From Alisma plantago-aquatica (lineage: Eukaryota; Streptophyta; Magnoliopsida; Alismatales; Alismataceae): DNA of 64,000 nt. The notes beneath the pieces are model-generated. The model was not told the DNA's origin. It did not search any database and saw nothing but the letters and a program-made list of their open reading frames with translations. Positions 50,443 through 63,730 of this stretch are shown one piece after another. Location: assembly GCA_963693085.1 (NCBI GenBank), contig OY856411.1:67002001-67066000 (forward strand), written 5' to 3'. Every line of letters begins with the position of its first letter. The stretch's first letter is position 1. Made by a program: the position numbers and the translations under genes.

Positions 50443-53400
50443 AATCCCACATGCACTTAGAGAACATTCGCTAATCTTATTTAAAGTGATTGTAACATGT
50501 ACATTATGTTTTTGTTGCGTAAGCGCCAGTATAGCGGGTTAGAAATGTTTTCATCTAGTCAATATTTTTGCTAGTTTCACATCTCCTAGCTGTATGACTT
50601 CTCATATGAGATGGAATTCACATAGTATTCTATTTGTGATTCCTTGCGTGTACAATAGCTCCATTGTTGTCACAATATTTTTACTATGTCATAAATGGTT
50701 GTATCCTCCTATAAGTTCATCTATATAAACTTAATCCATACAATATCCTTTGTTGTATTCATCACACCAAGATATTCAAATTATATTGTAGTTTAAACAA
50801 TTGTCTCTTGCCCAAAACTTTTCCAACTTTCAGTTCTTATTTTAAGGTGAAACACAGTTTTATTTTCAGACCATTAAGTTTATTTGTCAATTTGGAAGCT
50901 TGCATCAGTGCAACCATGCACAACCAACTCTTATTTATTAATATAATCAAGGAACTAATCCATTTAGTGCTTCTCAAGTACTTAAGGATGTTCTTTATGA
51001 CAATATAGTAACCTTCACTAGGGTTTAACAGATATCATCTCATCATAACCAATACATACACGACAATAGAATCAATACATAACATTGAATACATGATAGA
51101 TCCAATTGTGAATGTATATGGAATATTAATCATGTTTTCCCATTCTTCACAAGAACTGGTACACTAGACTCATGAGATACTAATTCCATGGAACATGGAC
51201 ACTTCTTCTCTCATTGAGTTTTGCATGTTGAACCCCTTCAACATCTTGCCAATGTATGAACTCTTTTTAGGTCAAGAAACTTTTAAGACATAGGATGCTT
51301 CTCCTAAACCCTTTAGAGAAAAGGTACTTTCCTTGATAGGTTTTAATATTGTAGTATAGGATGTTATTCCCCATAATTATGTGGAATATACATATGCTCC
51401 CACTAAATTATTGTAATATAAGGTTCCATCTTAATTTTGATTAAAGTCAAACTCTTTGACTATCTTGTGAAATTGAATATTCTAGCTCTAAGCTACCCGC
51501 TTCAGTCTATATATTTCCCTTTGTATCTTATAGAATTTATTTGCAATAACTAGATTTATAAAACCTTTAGGCTATGACATGCACACATTCTAACAATTAA
51601 CCATGTTGATGATGTGGTTTTAACACAATATTCCAAATCACATAGTTTTAATATGATTAAATGGCAAGCATTATCCTGACAAATTTAACCATGACAACCG
51701 GTGAAAAGACTTGATCATGTTGAACACCTTGAACTTGTTTTAAACCATTTTCAATCAATATTTCCTTCTAGGTTTGTACATTACCATCCATGTTGGTATT
51801 CTTCTTGAAGACCCAATTGTACATTATGGGTTTTACTCCTTTAGGTGGTACCACAAAGGTCATACCATGCTGGCATACATGGAGTCCATCATTGATCCCT
51901 TAGCCTCAAGCCATTTCTCAAATTTTGGTCCCTCAATAGCTTCTAGGTAGATTGTTGGCTCATCTTCTATGACCAACTCACATCCTTCTTAAGCCATAAT
52001 ATATCCTAATCCTTCAAACTCAAGAGGTTTTCTACTATATCTATGAGTTTTGTGTTACATAAGGAACTTGAGATTCCACAAAAAATGTGATTATCATTGT
52101 TCCTACTATACTTCTTTAGGTTCGATGATTTCTTGTTGGTACCAAACTTTTTGATTGAAAATTTTCTCCCACTGGTTCTTTGGAATTAAATTCCCTATTG
52201 GAATACAACCATCCTATCAACAAACATTTTTGTTGTTGGATTGGAATATAAAAGTAGTACTCAACAAAACAACATTTATGTGATTTGTAGAGCAAGCTTT
52301 TCAAGAAGATATTTTCTTACAAAAGCTTTCAATCCTAATCTTTCTAAAGAGATATCATGGCACTTCAGATGCCATATTTGATATGTTGTCTTCTTAATTA
52401 TTTTAGACGGTAATTGTTTTAGTGTAAATTATGTGCCTGAAAGAAAATTGGAAGATCAACTTGATCTATTGATGATCACACCATGACTAATAGGGTGTGA
52501 TACTTTTTTTCTGATACATCATTATGTTTCAAGTGGAGTTCATTGTGATACATTATTACAGTCTCCAAAAGCTCCTCAAAATCTTGGTTTAAAGTATTCC
52601 AATGTCGATCATATTAGTGTGTCTTCATACATATATCAAGTGGGCTTTGTACTTCATTCATGATCTTATCGAACACTTAAAAATATTTAGACTTGTATTT
52701 GATGTAATTCAATCTTCCATATCTACTAAGATCATTAGTAAATAAAAATGATGTACTATTTCATCACCTCTAGCAAATATTCTAAAAGGTATATATAAAT
52801 CAATAGTATTATCCCTAATAAAATACTCTCTCTCCCACTACATCTAGTGTAAGGTTCTTTTTTCATATTGCCCAATAAGTAATACATTCATTTCATTATT
52901 GGTTCAATAACTAAAAGACTCTTAACAACCATCTACATGGATTCCAAAAATGCATTTCCCATTTATGTCCTCTAGATAAAAATGTTGTAGGTATTTATTG
53001 TTTGAGTCATCAAGCCATTCAATGTATGTATAATACATATTTATCTCTTCAACTATCAAGTATAGATTATGAGACAGAGACATAGATCAATGCCATATAA
53101 GATCTTATCTGTTAAAATGAAACATCAATTGATTCATAATATTCCAGAACATACAAGGTACATGATGTGTTTATAAATGGAAGATACACAATAGCAATTC
53201 ACTAAATTTGTTACATGCCCATCAGGCTCAATGACAGATTCCAACTATAGTGACATCAACTCTTACTCAACACAATTCTAGCTTGATTCTTCTCAAGTCC
53301 TGAAGTAGCAATCTCTATCTCTTTCTTATTCCTGAGTTCCTTTATATAAATAATTTAGTTCCTTTTCTAGTGTCCATGCTGGTGATAGTGGTGGCATTTT

Positions 53401-53480
53401 CCTTATTCACTACTCCCTTAGCTTTCAGTACAGAAGACTTTGGTTTTTGGCTAGATTTAGAACTCTTTTTTATCTTCTCC
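50443..53480 (-). pseudogene. copia pol remains
   Basis: Minus-strand fragments in several frames are recognisable. A zinc-knuckle-like KCHHYHQHGH with KRN lies near 53395. An integrase C-terminal stretch at 52116-52304 includes KCCFVEYYFY. The RT start reads PPKGVKPIMYNWVFKKNTN near 51845-51790, and HDQVFSPVVMVKFVRIMLAI lies near 51700. This is the copia order protease-integrase-RT. Stops and shifts are everywhere, so no protein can be made. Confidence 0.75.
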
Positions 53481-54190
53481 TTTTCCCTTAGACTTCCCTT
53501 CTACTGATCATCATCATAGATGTGGATTTTTTCTTCTTCATATGCGCTTCTATTGTTCTCAACATGCTAAGTAATTATGACAATGGATTGTGAAAATTGA
53601 TGTTGTAGTTTATGACAAATTGGTTTTTCGATCTGTGCAGTGACTGTAGAATCACATATATGTCCAACTCTTGACCCAAGGGAAATTCCACTCTAGGAAA
53701 TTTTTTCTCTACATACCCAATGAACTTGAGTACATTAGGACATATTAGATCTCCTTCTGCCATATTGCACTTGAACAATGTCTTTGAGACATGAATACTC
53801 TACTATATTGTCTTATCATGGTACATGTTCTTCAGATGTGTTACCATCTCAATGACATCCATGTTCTCATGATGTCTCTACAACTCATATTTAAATGAGC
53901 ACAACATCAGACACTTGACATCCATGACATCTTTAGAGTGCTTCTTGTAAGCATCCATGTCATCCTTAGGTACAGTGGGAGAGGGTTCATCTGGCTTTGG
54001 TGTCTCAAGGACATAGAGCTTGCAGTCTTGAGTGAGACAATTTCTCAACATTCAGAACCAATCATGGAAGTTGTTCCCATTCAACTTGTCCTTCTCAAGA
54101 ACTGATCACAAAGAAAATGTGTTCGCGTTTTCCAATTGATTCTACAAAAGAAATTTTCAATTTTATGAAAACACTTTTTGAATGTATTTG
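53481..54190 (-). pseudogene. copia gag remains
   Basis: Minus-strand pieces read KLYVLETPKPDEPSPTVP (~54020) and, at 53575-53778, LGQELDIYVILQSLHRSKNQ with FVINYNINFHNPLS. Both are standard UBN2/copia gag phrases. A parallel gag start lies at 63800-64000 in the second copia copy. Confidence 0.8.
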
Positions 54191-55523
54191 ACAATATTGA
54201 TGACATTAAATAGGACTTTAATTGTTATCGCTCCCATTATTGTGTTAAATTACTATATATTTGTAAGATCGTATCATACAACCTTCTAGTGAGTCAACAT
54301 TCATATTCGTCAAATCATGATTCAACTTTGGTTGATCTCCCACAACTTGACTAGTTAGGTAGGCAATATCTATCAATTGTATCTCATGCAACTCATAGAT
54401 AGAGGGTGTGCACAACTACTTGCCACAATCCATGTGTATGCTTCTATGCACTTAATCTTATTAAGGTCACCTAGTTAAGCCTGACCTGAAAACCAACACG
54501 ATATAATATGCATCCTGTTTTTCCAGATCCTACATATCTACCATCACACTTCTACATGATAGATGACATACCATACTTTGGCTTAACCTACACTTATTCA
54601 ATCAAGCTTTTCATGTGTGCTTATTATGAAAAGAATATAAGGCCTAGTATTTATTGACAGATTTTACACAAATACTTATACACATACAATCACCACATAC
54701 TTATACTCCGTATCATATACATGCTATATCCACAAATGAGAAACAAGCAATGAGAAATATATGAGTGATGGTTATGTCTATTCTAATGCAAGTCATTGGA
54801 ACCACAAAGAATTGCTACCACCTAAGGTCCACATGACATGTACCAACTTGTACTGGAATACTTATGCAGGCGTGGTCAGTTGTATGAACCGTTCAATCGA
54901 TTGGTTGGCCTTCAGGTTGGTCGATTGGTTGCCTCTGGTCGGTCGACTAGCTCTCGACTCAAGCGATTGCCTAAAATTCTCTAGTTAGTTGTTTGGGCCT
55001 CCAGTGAATCAGTTGGCTCCTCATGTCCTTGACCTCCTTGGTTTTATAGTCACTTTGACTCTCAGTCAGTTGACCCCATCTAGTTCTTAACATCTTCTCA
55101 TGATGAAACATAAATTAAAACTATCCTATTCCATATTTTTGTGTAAAAGGCCAAACCTCGAGTTACATTCGAGGGGAATATAGGAAAAAGAGCATTAATT
55201 TACATCTAGAAAGGAGGAAAAAGGCTTGATACGCAAACTAAGTAACAACATGAAATAAATCGACCATGCACACAGTCCATAGAAATTTTGGATATAATCA
55301 CAGATACATCCACAATGAAAATTCTTTTAGAGAAACACATATGGATAATATATATATATATGTATATATATGTATATATATATGTATATATATATTATAC
55401 ATATATATAGGGATTTTATGTGGTATTTAATTGGATATTCACATTAATTGCTTTAATATATCATATGCAATAAAAGTAAACCAGATCGAATCAATTTAAA
55501 TCAAAGACATTGTAAATTGACAT
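54191..55523 (-). other. copia leader with periodic repeats and TATG microsatellite
   Basis: Non-coding leader between primer site and gag. At 54890-54985 degenerate ~21-base units around TCGATTGG/GGTCGACT occur in tandem. A TATATATGTATA microsatellite covers 55345-55410. The block 54440-54500 is the reverse complement of 63450-63500 in the second copy, which confirms the leader assignment. Confidence 0.65.
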
Positions 55524-55536
55524 GGCTCTGATACCA
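55524..55536 (-). other. copia primer-binding site, tRNA-Met type
   Basis: The minus strand reads TGGTATCAGAGCC, one base away from the LTR end (TGTTGGG at 55538). Confidence 0.88.
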
Positions 55537-55537
55537 T

Positions 55538-57553
55538 TGTTGGGAAATAGGGGCAATAGATAAGGCAGCGGAAAAAAAATTTAATGCCCCATTTCCTAAT
55601 CAGCAAGATCGTGTCAACAATGATGTATCTAGGAAAAGGGCATGCAAGAGATATACCTTGTCTTAGAACAAGTCCAATGATAGCAGCAACATGCTTCTTT
55701 TGCAAGAAGCAATCAAACAACTGGTGACAACCTCCTGATGCAACACCACAAACAATGTTGATTGTTTTCCTCCTAGCATGGTGGCAACAACCTCCATGCC
55801 TCTACGTAGTCCATACAGGCCACTAAGAATTCCACCGTTCACTACTAACCAATGGGAAGGAGTTTTCCCTTTGAATGTCAACCTTCTAGGTTTGATTCTC
55901 TCTCCTATGTTGCCTCTCCCTTATTGTTCCTACCTTTTATGGGTATGACTTGCTCAGATGCTCTAGTTACCAAATTCAAAGAGGACAACACTTGTCAAAG
56001 AGTATTGTTGTATCTCTAAAAGCCTTGACTACCCCTAAATTTATAGGAGGTCCTGGGTCGGGGTTTCCAGATCAAGTGGGAGTTGAAGAGACATATTCAC
56101 ATGAATTTTTTGGAGGTGCACACCATCAAACAATCAGTTCACACTTTAACTGATCGGTTCAACATGTGAAATGATTAGTTCAATATTTGAACTAGTTGGT
56201 TCACTTACTTTACTATTTTCAATCACATTGGCTTTCAATATATGATTAATGCACAACATGACATCAACTTCAATCCTTGATCCAATCATATTGATCACTG
56301 AACCAGGTGACATATAAGTTGAACTGGTTGTTTCATACCTTGAATTGATCAGTTCAATAACTGAACCACTCAATTCATGTCCCAGTTCTACCAACATTAT
56401 ATAAATTGACTTGCCACTTGAATCGATCAGTTCTACACTTCAACAAGTTGGTTCATAGTCATGAGTCAATTTTTAGCCATTTTTGTTAAGTTGAATACCT
56501 AAACACTTAGTAATAAAGTTAAACAATATTCATGAGTAAGCTCCTTTTCTAGGTGCATCCTATGTGTGTGACCCTATAGGTCCTTAGTTACGTTGGTGGT
56601 AAAAGTCCATAACCAATTTATGACATCACAAGAAATGAGTGGTATCTAGCAACACAACATTGCTACTTAAGTAATTGGAAAGTTGGAGAACAACTTCAAT
56701 CTACAATTTTTGATCAGTGTGACCATGATCCTATTGTTCCTTTATCTTTGATATCTGGATTGAACTCGAGACATGGAAACGATATCGTCTCAACATTCAA
56801 TCTGTGTTCCTTGAACTAGAGAAGATTATATGAATTGCATGTGAGCTCACATATCACATATTGAGTCACATGATTATGTCCATATGTTCAATACCACTTA
56901 TAAAGTGTCTTGGATATCAATCTCATGTAGGAGGTAAAAATCCCATCTACATCACTCACACTCAGTCCACATGTCTCACAACACTCCCGATCATTACCTT
57001 TATGTCAAGTCTCATTCAAGGTCACGCCAGATGATGTCAAAATAAAACAATTGACATATGATGAGTGTAGTGACTTCTGGTCTAAGAACCACAATCACCA
57101 CTATCACTATGAGAGATGATTCTCACTACCATTCCATGGTTTCCATGTATCACTCTCAAGGTGGGTCTGTCTAGTACATTGTTCTCTAACAAGTACCTAT
57201 GTGTTTGATTTGACATCACATATCATGTCTAATGAAATACTATCATCAACCAACACACAATCTAGTCTTATGTATTATTATTGTCTATTTTTCTTCGATC
57301 ATAATATCTGACTATGGACATAACAAAAATGCATGTACTCTTATCATACATATGATCTCATTGTTCAAGTACCCAACCTGAAGACATATGTCATCAAGCA
57401 ACATAATTCCTTATACATGTTCTATGTCTGTGCCATGATTTCATGATTGATACAAACATAATAGATGGAATTACCTTTATGTTTATCAAATCAAGTATAT
57501 GATACCCCATTATAATCATCATATGATTGTCTCTCTGGGCATACATACCAACA
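55538..57553 (-). repeat. copia 5' LTR with 21-bp periodic motif
   Basis: 2,016 bp from TGTTGGGAAATAG to TACCAACA. Motifs near GAACYGATYRGTTCA start at 56127, 56147, 56168 and 56189; 56300, 56321, 56342 and 56363; 56420 and 56441. Steps within groups are 20 or 21 bases. The two internal intervals of 57 (56363-56420 here, 27328-27385 in the other LTR) agree. Confidence 0.85.
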
Positions 57554-59790
57554 TCTTAACCATCCATGGTCATTATTGGTGGATCGCCTTCTTCCTTTCT
57601 AAATGTGTTCATCTTCCTTCATCTCTTTCATCCATTTTTTCATCTATCTCCTTGATTCATTATACTTGTAAATCCATAATGCTACTCACCACCATGAGTG
57701 TCTAAACATATATCTTGGGTTAGGAGTACCCATTAAGGCTCTCCTCATATGTAAATACTTATATCTATTAAATATATGTTCTTAATAATGTTTATCTCCA
57801 TACTCTTGGTCTTAATTCTTCACTTGTATGTTTAGATACCATCTCGTGTTGTTTAATTGTTAGTACCTTGAAAGAGTAGTATTAACCCATATCTATTTGT
57901 TGTGGAGTTGCATGAATGCATGAGAATGTTGGAATTCTTAAGCTAATGATCGTATGGTTTTTTTGTGATTTTTTGTTTGCTATCTCAAGAGAGAGAGACA
58001 ACCTTATAATCTTTATCCATCCTAAGCATGAGAGAGGAGGGAATAGACATTTTGATGATTATTTGTGAACTTGTCAAGGGTATACAATGGTTGTAAGTAT
58101 TGCATGTTGGTTAGAGACCTTAGATGGTGAAACCCAATCCAAATTTCCCACCTACATTGATATCTTCCTCATTGAACTTCTTATTCTTTTATTTTACTTA
58201 TTGGCTTGTTTTATTTGTTTACTTTCTTATTTATTGAAGAACCACCATTCCATAAGGAACATAAAACTTTATCACACTTGTTGTTTGATGTAACGAAGAC
58301 AAGACTCTCTATTCTTAACACATACCACCCTTGTCCCTATGGATCGACCCTAATTTACTAAATTAGACCCTGCACTATAATTGTGGGGGCCTGAGTGATG
58401 GGATATAAATTTAAAAGTTTGATTACTATATATCTACTCCTTTTGGATGTGTGAATTAGGTCGGTCACCGAGCTATTGTCCATCCACCTACTTTACCCAC
58501 AAGTCATTGTTAATACCTAGAGAGAAAATAGATACAAAGTCTACCACTAGATACTATGTCGAGTGACTCATGCTAGTCATGATTGTGATTGTTACCTATT
58601 CCTCTACCAATTATATTAATCTTTCAATGTTGAGGGATTAGTCCATTCATGGGGAGGGGGAACTAGCCTCGATACCTACTTATTGAAATTTCATTCTTAT
58701 TCCAAGTCTTGTATGAACTCATTTAATCCATTATCAATCATTAAACACATGTTTTGTGGATTGATCACTCACTTTATGTGATTTATTATAATCTTAGACC
58801 ATGATAAATTCAAGTTTTAAGATTTGAATATTTATTGGTTGTTGTTGATGCCCTGATTAAAACTTTTGATGAGAAGTCTCTGAAGTAGTAGATATATGAT
58901 CTACAAGCATCAAGACATAAATCTTACAGATATGTTTGCTCCTACAAGTTTCTAACACTAAAAGGGAAAACTTACATAGCTCTAATTATCTATTTGTAAG
59001 ATTTTGAAATTCAACGAATGAGCATATTCAATTAGTGGTGGTGAAATCCGATGCCTCCCCAGTGTTTTCCATCATTAATTTAGATCCAATTTTGTTCTAA
59101 CATTTTACTTTTCGTACAAATACCTTAATTCAATCCAATAAAAACTTGGTTTTCAATATTAGCCTTAGTTCATCTAGATACAAATTTAGAAAGGTTATTA
59201 AAGAAAGTTTTCCTTTGGGATTCTATCCTCAACAATATTGCAATAAGACCCATCCGCTTGAGGGTGGCATTATTGCACATTTGTTTTGGTAAATTCTAGG
59301 AATTTAATTCCTAGTGAATTTGTTAGTGTGATAATATCAATATCATGGATAAATAGAGACAAGGACACCATATAAACCACATGGACCTCATGCAGTAAGT
59401 GAATGAGTGGTGGAGTGTCGAATGAGGTGACTGCCAACAAGTACACGCTTACCAAGATGACTCTGGTGTAGGATAGATGTATCCTTCCCCTACCTCTCAA
59501 TAAAAGGGAAGCCAGTACAATGAGCTTCTGGTGCTTGATGAGCCATCATATCCTTAATGTGTTGATATTGGCCAGATGTATTATCCTAGGAGTCATTATA
59601 GGCCCCACCATACTAGCCTTCCCCTCTATATCTGCATCAATCACCTCTGTCGGGTCAGCATGGTAACTGGTGACATTTTTAGTGATCTTCTTCCATCCAT
59701 TCTAGATTTATAGTTTTCTTGAGGATGAGTATGTTTCTAAGTTCAATGTTGAGGGTGGGTGGTATATCACAGTTCCACCCCCATGGCATC
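57554..59790. other. mixed old repeats with a gypsy LTR scrap
   Basis: No gene. Around 58320-58395, ACCCTTGTCCCTATGGATCG and ACCCTGCACTATAATTGTGG resemble the U5 end of Ogre/Athila-type LTRs. The flanks have pyrimidine-rich stretches and no LTR partner. The region separates two copia copies lying 5' end to 5' end. Confidence 0.45.
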
Positions 59791-61806
59791 CATTGGTATA
59801 TGTCCCCAGAGATCCAATCATATGATGATTGTATTGGGGCATCATGTATTTTCTTTAATAATAATAATGGGAATTCAATCTATTATGTTTGTCTTAGTCA
59901 TGAGATGATGGCACAAATTTGGCAGATGTCTAAAGAATGATTCTCGATTACATATGTCTTTAGATTAAGGAACTAAAAAATGAGATCATATATATGATAA
60001 GAGTATATACATTCTTGATATGTTCCTAGCTAGTTATTATTGTGGAAGAAAAATAGAAGAGAATAATAAATAAAACTAAAATGTGTATTAACTAATGGAA
60101 AAGTCTTGTGAGTCATGATATTGGATATCAAGTCAAACACATAGGTAGCTATTATGGAATAATGTATTAGACAGATCCAACTTGAGGGTTATACATGGAA
60201 ACCATTGAATGGTAGTCAGAATCAACTATCAAAGTGATAGTGGTGATTGTGGTTCTTAGACCTAAAGTCATTGCACACACTTTGTGAAGTATTAAGCAAT
60301 CAAATGTCAACTTGAATAAGGGTTTCCATAAAGGTGGTTCTCATGTACATTGTGAAACATGAGGATTGATTGTGATTGACGTAGATAGGATTTGTCCCCC
60401 TGATGGAGTTGATATCTTGGCCACTTATTAAGTGTGTTTCAGAAACATGTGTCCATACTTATGTGAGTCAGTATATGAGATGTGAGCTCAGATACATCTC
60501 ATATAACCTTCTCTAGTTCAAGAAACATAGATTGAATATTAAGAGGATGACAATTCCATGCCTGATGTTAAATTTGGGTATCAGATACGAAGGAACTATA
60601 TTGTCAAGATAATACTAATCATGGATTGTAGGTTGAAGTTGTTATCCAAATTTTCAATTAATTGGATGGAAATGATGTATTTCTAGATATCACTAATTTC
60701 TTGTGATGACATAATCTGGTTATAGATATTCACAACCAACGAAATATGGAACCTATAGGTTCACACACATAGGATGCACTTCTAATAGGATTTCACTCAT
60801 GGATATAATTTAACTTGGTTATTAAAAGTGTTTAGGTAATCAACTTAAGTGGCATTGGCTGCAAGTCAACTGACTTGAATGTCCAGTAGACTGAGTGGTG
60901 TGAAATCGATCGACACGAATGATATCTCCAGTTGACTGACTATAGACCTTTTGACAATGGGCGATGCAACTACCCATTAGATCGGTTGGAGTGTCCAACT
61001 AAATTGGACATAGTTCCTAGTGGATGGTCAAAATATTTAGTTGACCAATTGGAATGTCCAAATTGACCGACTGAATGTGAAATGGCTAGTTTGACTGGGT
61101 CAAATGATCAATGACATGCGTAACAATGTGCATTAATTATCACATCTAATGACAATGTTTTTGCACTACTAACCACAAGTTAATTGAATGATTGGATAAT
61201 ATAGTCTGTTGTCTGGTTGTGCTAGTCAACATAATGTATGGTCAAGTTGACTGACTAGCCATGCTCATCAACCATCAAACCATGAGATCTGCCCTTTAGT
61301 ATCCCCTAGGTTTTGGAAACCCAAGCCCATCCATTCCTATATTAGGAATGGGTGGACAAGGCTCTTGACACATCTTTTCTCATACTTGTGGTAACATGAG
61401 AGCTTGAGTAGTCTTATCCAAGAAAGAGAGATATGACAAGGGGAAAGGAAATAGATGCTAGCTCATTGACAAATGAAAGGACAACTCCTTCCCTTCGGCT
61501 CTAGATGTTCAACATGGAGTTACTGGTGGTCCACGTTGATCGCGTAGAGGGTTCCCATGCTATGAGGATCTCTTCAACCATTGTCTATGGTTGCTACACT
61601 AGAAGGACACTGCCTTCTACCATCCATGTGCTACTTATGGAGGGAGCACATCATCATTCAAGGATTTTCATTGGACTTGCTCTAAGATAAAGTATATCTT
61701 ACACCCTCTTTCTGGGATACATTGTTGTTGATGTGATATGCTGGTAAGGGAATATTGATTGATTTTTTTATTTCCACTTCCATCTCTACTGTCATATTTC
61801 CCTACA
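59791..61806 (+). repeat. 5' LTR of the second copia element
   Basis: It starts CATTGGTATATGTCCCCAGA (family start TGTTGGTATGTATGCCC) and ends TTTCCCTACA. The length agrees with the other LTR. Degenerate periodic motifs (GTCAACTGACTTGAATGTCC and variants) occupy 60860-61080, the same relative place as in the other copies. Confidence 0.8.
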
Positions 61807-61807
61807 C

Positions 61808-61820
61808 TAGTGTCAAAGAC
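61808..61820 (+). other. decayed primer-binding site
   Basis: TAGTGTCAAAGAC aligns with TGGTATCAGAGCC of the other copy. Confidence 0.55.
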
Positions 61821-61954
61821 ATGTCAACTTATCATGTATAGGGATTTGAATTGATGTGATCGGTTTCCATTTTATCAATTACTTTATAGCATACATTGTG
61901 AATATTTAAATGATTAATTTGCATATTATGCATCAACTTCATCAAGGAGCACAC

Positions 61955-62555
61955 CAGTACTACCACCTCTACCTTGTGCATGGTAGGTGAAGCAACACAG
62001 AATAAGGCACCCAGTTGTACTGCTCTGCTGCATAACTTAGCATTCTTTTCCTTTTCGGATGCTGCTTTTCAAGAGACTTCTAAAAAGACTAGATGTGGTC
62101 TCCATGTCATGGACAATACAAACAAATGTGTCATGGGAACTGGAACCCATCTATACTCCCAGTCGGCACTTGAAGTAGTGCTATGTGGTATTCAACAGGC
62201 TCTCTATGTTTGTCAAAGCAATGGTTTCCTCCCAGTTACCATACTTTCTGATTTTCAAAAGGCAGTTAACTTGGTGACAAGCAATCTCGCTTTGGAACCA
62301 AGATTCAAACCAAATCGGAGACACATACAGGCTAAGTTGAGGGATACCCCAGTTGTTTTGTTTCAATTCACCCCCATGCGCTGAATGTTGTTTCATATGC
62401 ACTCTCAAAACATGCTCTTTCCACCTTTATGACTTCTCAATTCATATCACCTAAGCCTCCATGGCAAACTTTTAACATTGATTTTGATCTATCTAGTTTG
62501 CTTGGTACAGAGCCCAGGATGAATAATAATTAAAGATCTAGTACTTAAAAAAAAA
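61955..62555 (+). pseudogene. LINE RNase H-like 3' fragment with A-tail
   Basis: The frame 61974-62384 reads FSDAAFQETSKKTRCGLHVM, QSALEVVLCGIQQALYVCQS and PVTILSDFQKAVNLV, an RVT_3-type RNase H as found at the end of plant LINE ORF2. A non-coding tail ends in A9 at 62547-62555. It interrupts the leader of the second copia element, whose sequence resumes at ACCACATA. It is a 5'-truncated LINE insertion; the target duplication is not clear. Confidence 0.7.
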
Positions 62556-63730
62556 CCACATACGTTGGGGAATTTCTCGTAGATCCTATATATGATATGA
62601 TACATAAACAATTCATACATGTCACAATAAAAGTGTTTTTATGGTAGATTTATGCATGAGTATGTCCACTATTCACTTGGACTTTTGTATGTAGTTGAAT
62701 GGTTTATCTCCTTCCTTTTTTAAAATTCAGTTTGCATACTGAGGCTTCTTCTTATTTTGCCATATGTAACTAATGTTATACTCTATATGCTCCCCTCGAA
62801 TGTGACTCAGGGTATTCCCTTTTCATAAATGTCGTAAATAGATAGAACCCTTTTGGAACGAGTAAGGAAATCTGACCAGGCGAGTTGACGGAACGGGAGT
62901 CTATTCGATCAAGAGGACCAAAATGCCAGTCGACTAGAGAATCCAACCGATCTACTGGAGGATTCCAGCCAACCGCTTGAGCCAGGAGACATTCAACTAA
63001 TGGTGACCAATCCACCAATAGGCAGTCCAATCGATCGACTGAAGGATCCATTCGACCGAAAAACTTATTCCCAATACCAAATTTTATAAGTACAACTTGC
63101 TAAATGTGATGTGTGACCTCAGGTGGACAACAATTTTTTGTGGCTCCAAAGAATTGTGTTAGTGTGGACATAATAATCGCTCATATATTTGTGATTTCAT
63201 GCTTCACTATTTGTGGATATAGTATGTATATGATTCATATTATAAGTATGTGGGCATTGCATATGCATATGTATTTATATATAAAATCCCTCAGTAAATA
63301 TTTACTCTTAGATGTTCCCATAAGAAGCACGCGTGAAAATCTTGATCAACCAAGTGTATATTATGCCAAATCTTGGTGCACCATCCATCTTGTGGAAGTG
63401 TGATGATAGATATGTAGGTCCTACTAAAGAAGGGTGTAATTATATCATGTTAGATTTTGAGTAACACTTAACTAGGTGACCTTAATAAGATTAAGTGCCT
63501 AGAAGCATGCATATGAAATATGATAATGAGTTGTGCATACCATCTAACCAATATTTGCATTAGATGCAATTGTAAAATGTTGTCTACATAAATAGTAAAC
63601 TTGTGGTCAATTAACCAACACTGACTCGTGATTTGATGAAATATGAATCTTGAATCATTGGAACATTGTACGGTGCAATCTTCTTAATTAATGATGGGGC
63701 CATTAACACAAAAAAAATAGTGGGATAGAT
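62556..63730 (+). other. leader of the second copia element
   Basis: Non-coding. Degenerate ~21-base units around TCGACT/CGATCGACTG at 62880-63060 correspond to those at 54890-54985 of the first copy. GGTGACCTTAATAAGATTAA at 63477 is the inverse of 54449-54468. Confidence 0.65.

Larger units (their letters stand above)
21157..57553 (-). mobile_element. Ty1/copia element, old, split by nested insertions
   Basis: The 5' LTR (55538-57553) and PBS lie at the right, decayed gag and pol at 50700-54200, and the 3' LTR at the left in three pieces (21157-21260, 26621-28079, 50028-50442). The pieces rejoin in order when compared with the right LTR, which proves the insertions at 21260-26620 and 28080-50027 are secondary. 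Without them the element is about 9.1 kb with LTRs near 2.0 kb. Ends are TGTTGG-type at the right; the left end has diverged (TGTTGTATTAGG at 21157). No target duplication is readable at this age. Confidence 0.85.

Noticed and set aside
55345..55410. Replication origin or matrix-attachment signal
   Set aside because: A TATATATG microsatellite within a copia leader; nothing beyond AT-richness supports a function.
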